The notes under the pieces were generated by a model that saw nothing but the letters and a program-made list of their open reading frames with translations, did not search any database and was not told the origin of the DNA. Shown here piece by piece: positions 8,473 to 8,669 of a stretch of DNA of 8,669 bases (the stretch's first letter is position 1; each line of letters opens with the position of its first letter). The DNA comes from Desulfarculus sp. Its GTDB lineage: Bacteria; Desulfobacterota; Desulfarculia; Desulfarculales; Desulfarculaceae. The position numbers and the translations under genes are program-made. Where the stretch lies: assembly GCA_020216625.1 (NCBI GenBank), contig JAIUYB010000069.1:1-8669 (forward strand), in the 5' to 3' direction.

Positions 8473-8669
8473 TTAGGGGGCTTTTTTAGGGGCTGGATTG
8501 GTGATTTTCAGGCGATCCAGGGAGCCTTGGGCCAATTGCCCCACGCTGACGGACTGGAGGGTGTCGCCCCACGGGAACTCCAACAGGCGCGGGTCGCCAA
8601 GCCGAGTCAGAAGCGCGCCCCTGGCCTCGCTCCCGCCCAGCCAGCCCAGGGCCCAGGCCGCCGCCCCGG
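8473..8669 (-). CDS. HEAT-repeat-like protein, C-terminal fragment (5' end beyond window)
   Basis: An open frame enters from the right edge and gives 64 residues before TAA at 8473-8475. The pattern AAAWALGWLGG..ARGALLTRLGD at the start of the fragment resembles a HEAT/PBS-lyase-type helical repeat (A-WALG-LG...A...L...L-D). It is followed by a less regular segment and a lysine/proline tail. Such repeats are usually protein-interaction scaffolds; no specific function can be given from this fragment. Coding is supported by the absence of stops, codon usage with GC-rich third positions, and the sharp drop in GC just after the stop. The gene is in the same direction as cydA, 148-154 bp upstream of it, but cydA has its own promoter. 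No convincing terminator hairpin follows this stop. Confidence 0.6.
   Translation of the reverse strand, partial: GAAAWALGWLGGSEARGALLTRLGDPRLLEFPWGDTLQSVSVGQLAQGSLDRLKITNPAPKKAP

Overview
The window is GC-rich and gene-dense. It looks like part of the chromosome of a Desulfobacterota (deltaproteobacterial) type bacterium. That assignment is an inference from the combination of a sigma54-dependent response regulator, a HAMP-type class III cyclase, an EndoQ-like nuclease and a bd-type oxidase, all in high-GC DNA. No rRNA or other taxonomic marker is present, and I see no tRNA, CRISPR array or insertion sequence.

There are four regions. (1) Positions 1-2137, minus strand: most of a large repair-type protein, cut by the left edge. 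It joins an N-terminal EndoQ-like PHP endonuclease to a UvrD/PcrA-type SF1 helicase. (2) Positions 2224-5827, plus strand: a divergently transcribed cluster with a recognisable sigma70-type promoter. It encodes a 62-residue cysteine-containing protein, a sigma54-activating response regulator that overlaps it by four bases (ATGA), and a membrane-bound class III nucleotide cyclase. (3) Positions 5958-8390, minus strand: cydAB, encoding cytochrome bd quinol oxidase. Its promoter has a strong -35/-10 pair overlapped by a Fur/PerR-like palindrome. The two convergent transcription units meet at a perfect 12-bp hairpin at 5894-5922. (4) Positions 8473-8669, minus strand: the last 64 residues of a HEAT-repeat-like protein entering from the right edge.

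The plus-strand cluster reads as a signalling unit: an orphan response regulator activating sigma54 promoters elsewhere, next to a sensor cyclase making a cyclic nucleotide. The cyd unit would reduce O2 at the quinol pool, and its putative metal- or peroxide-responsive operator fits an oxygen-defence role. The least ordinary items are the EndoQ-helicase fusion, the Fur-like box over the cydA -10 element, and the atypical substrate-recognition positions of the cyclase.
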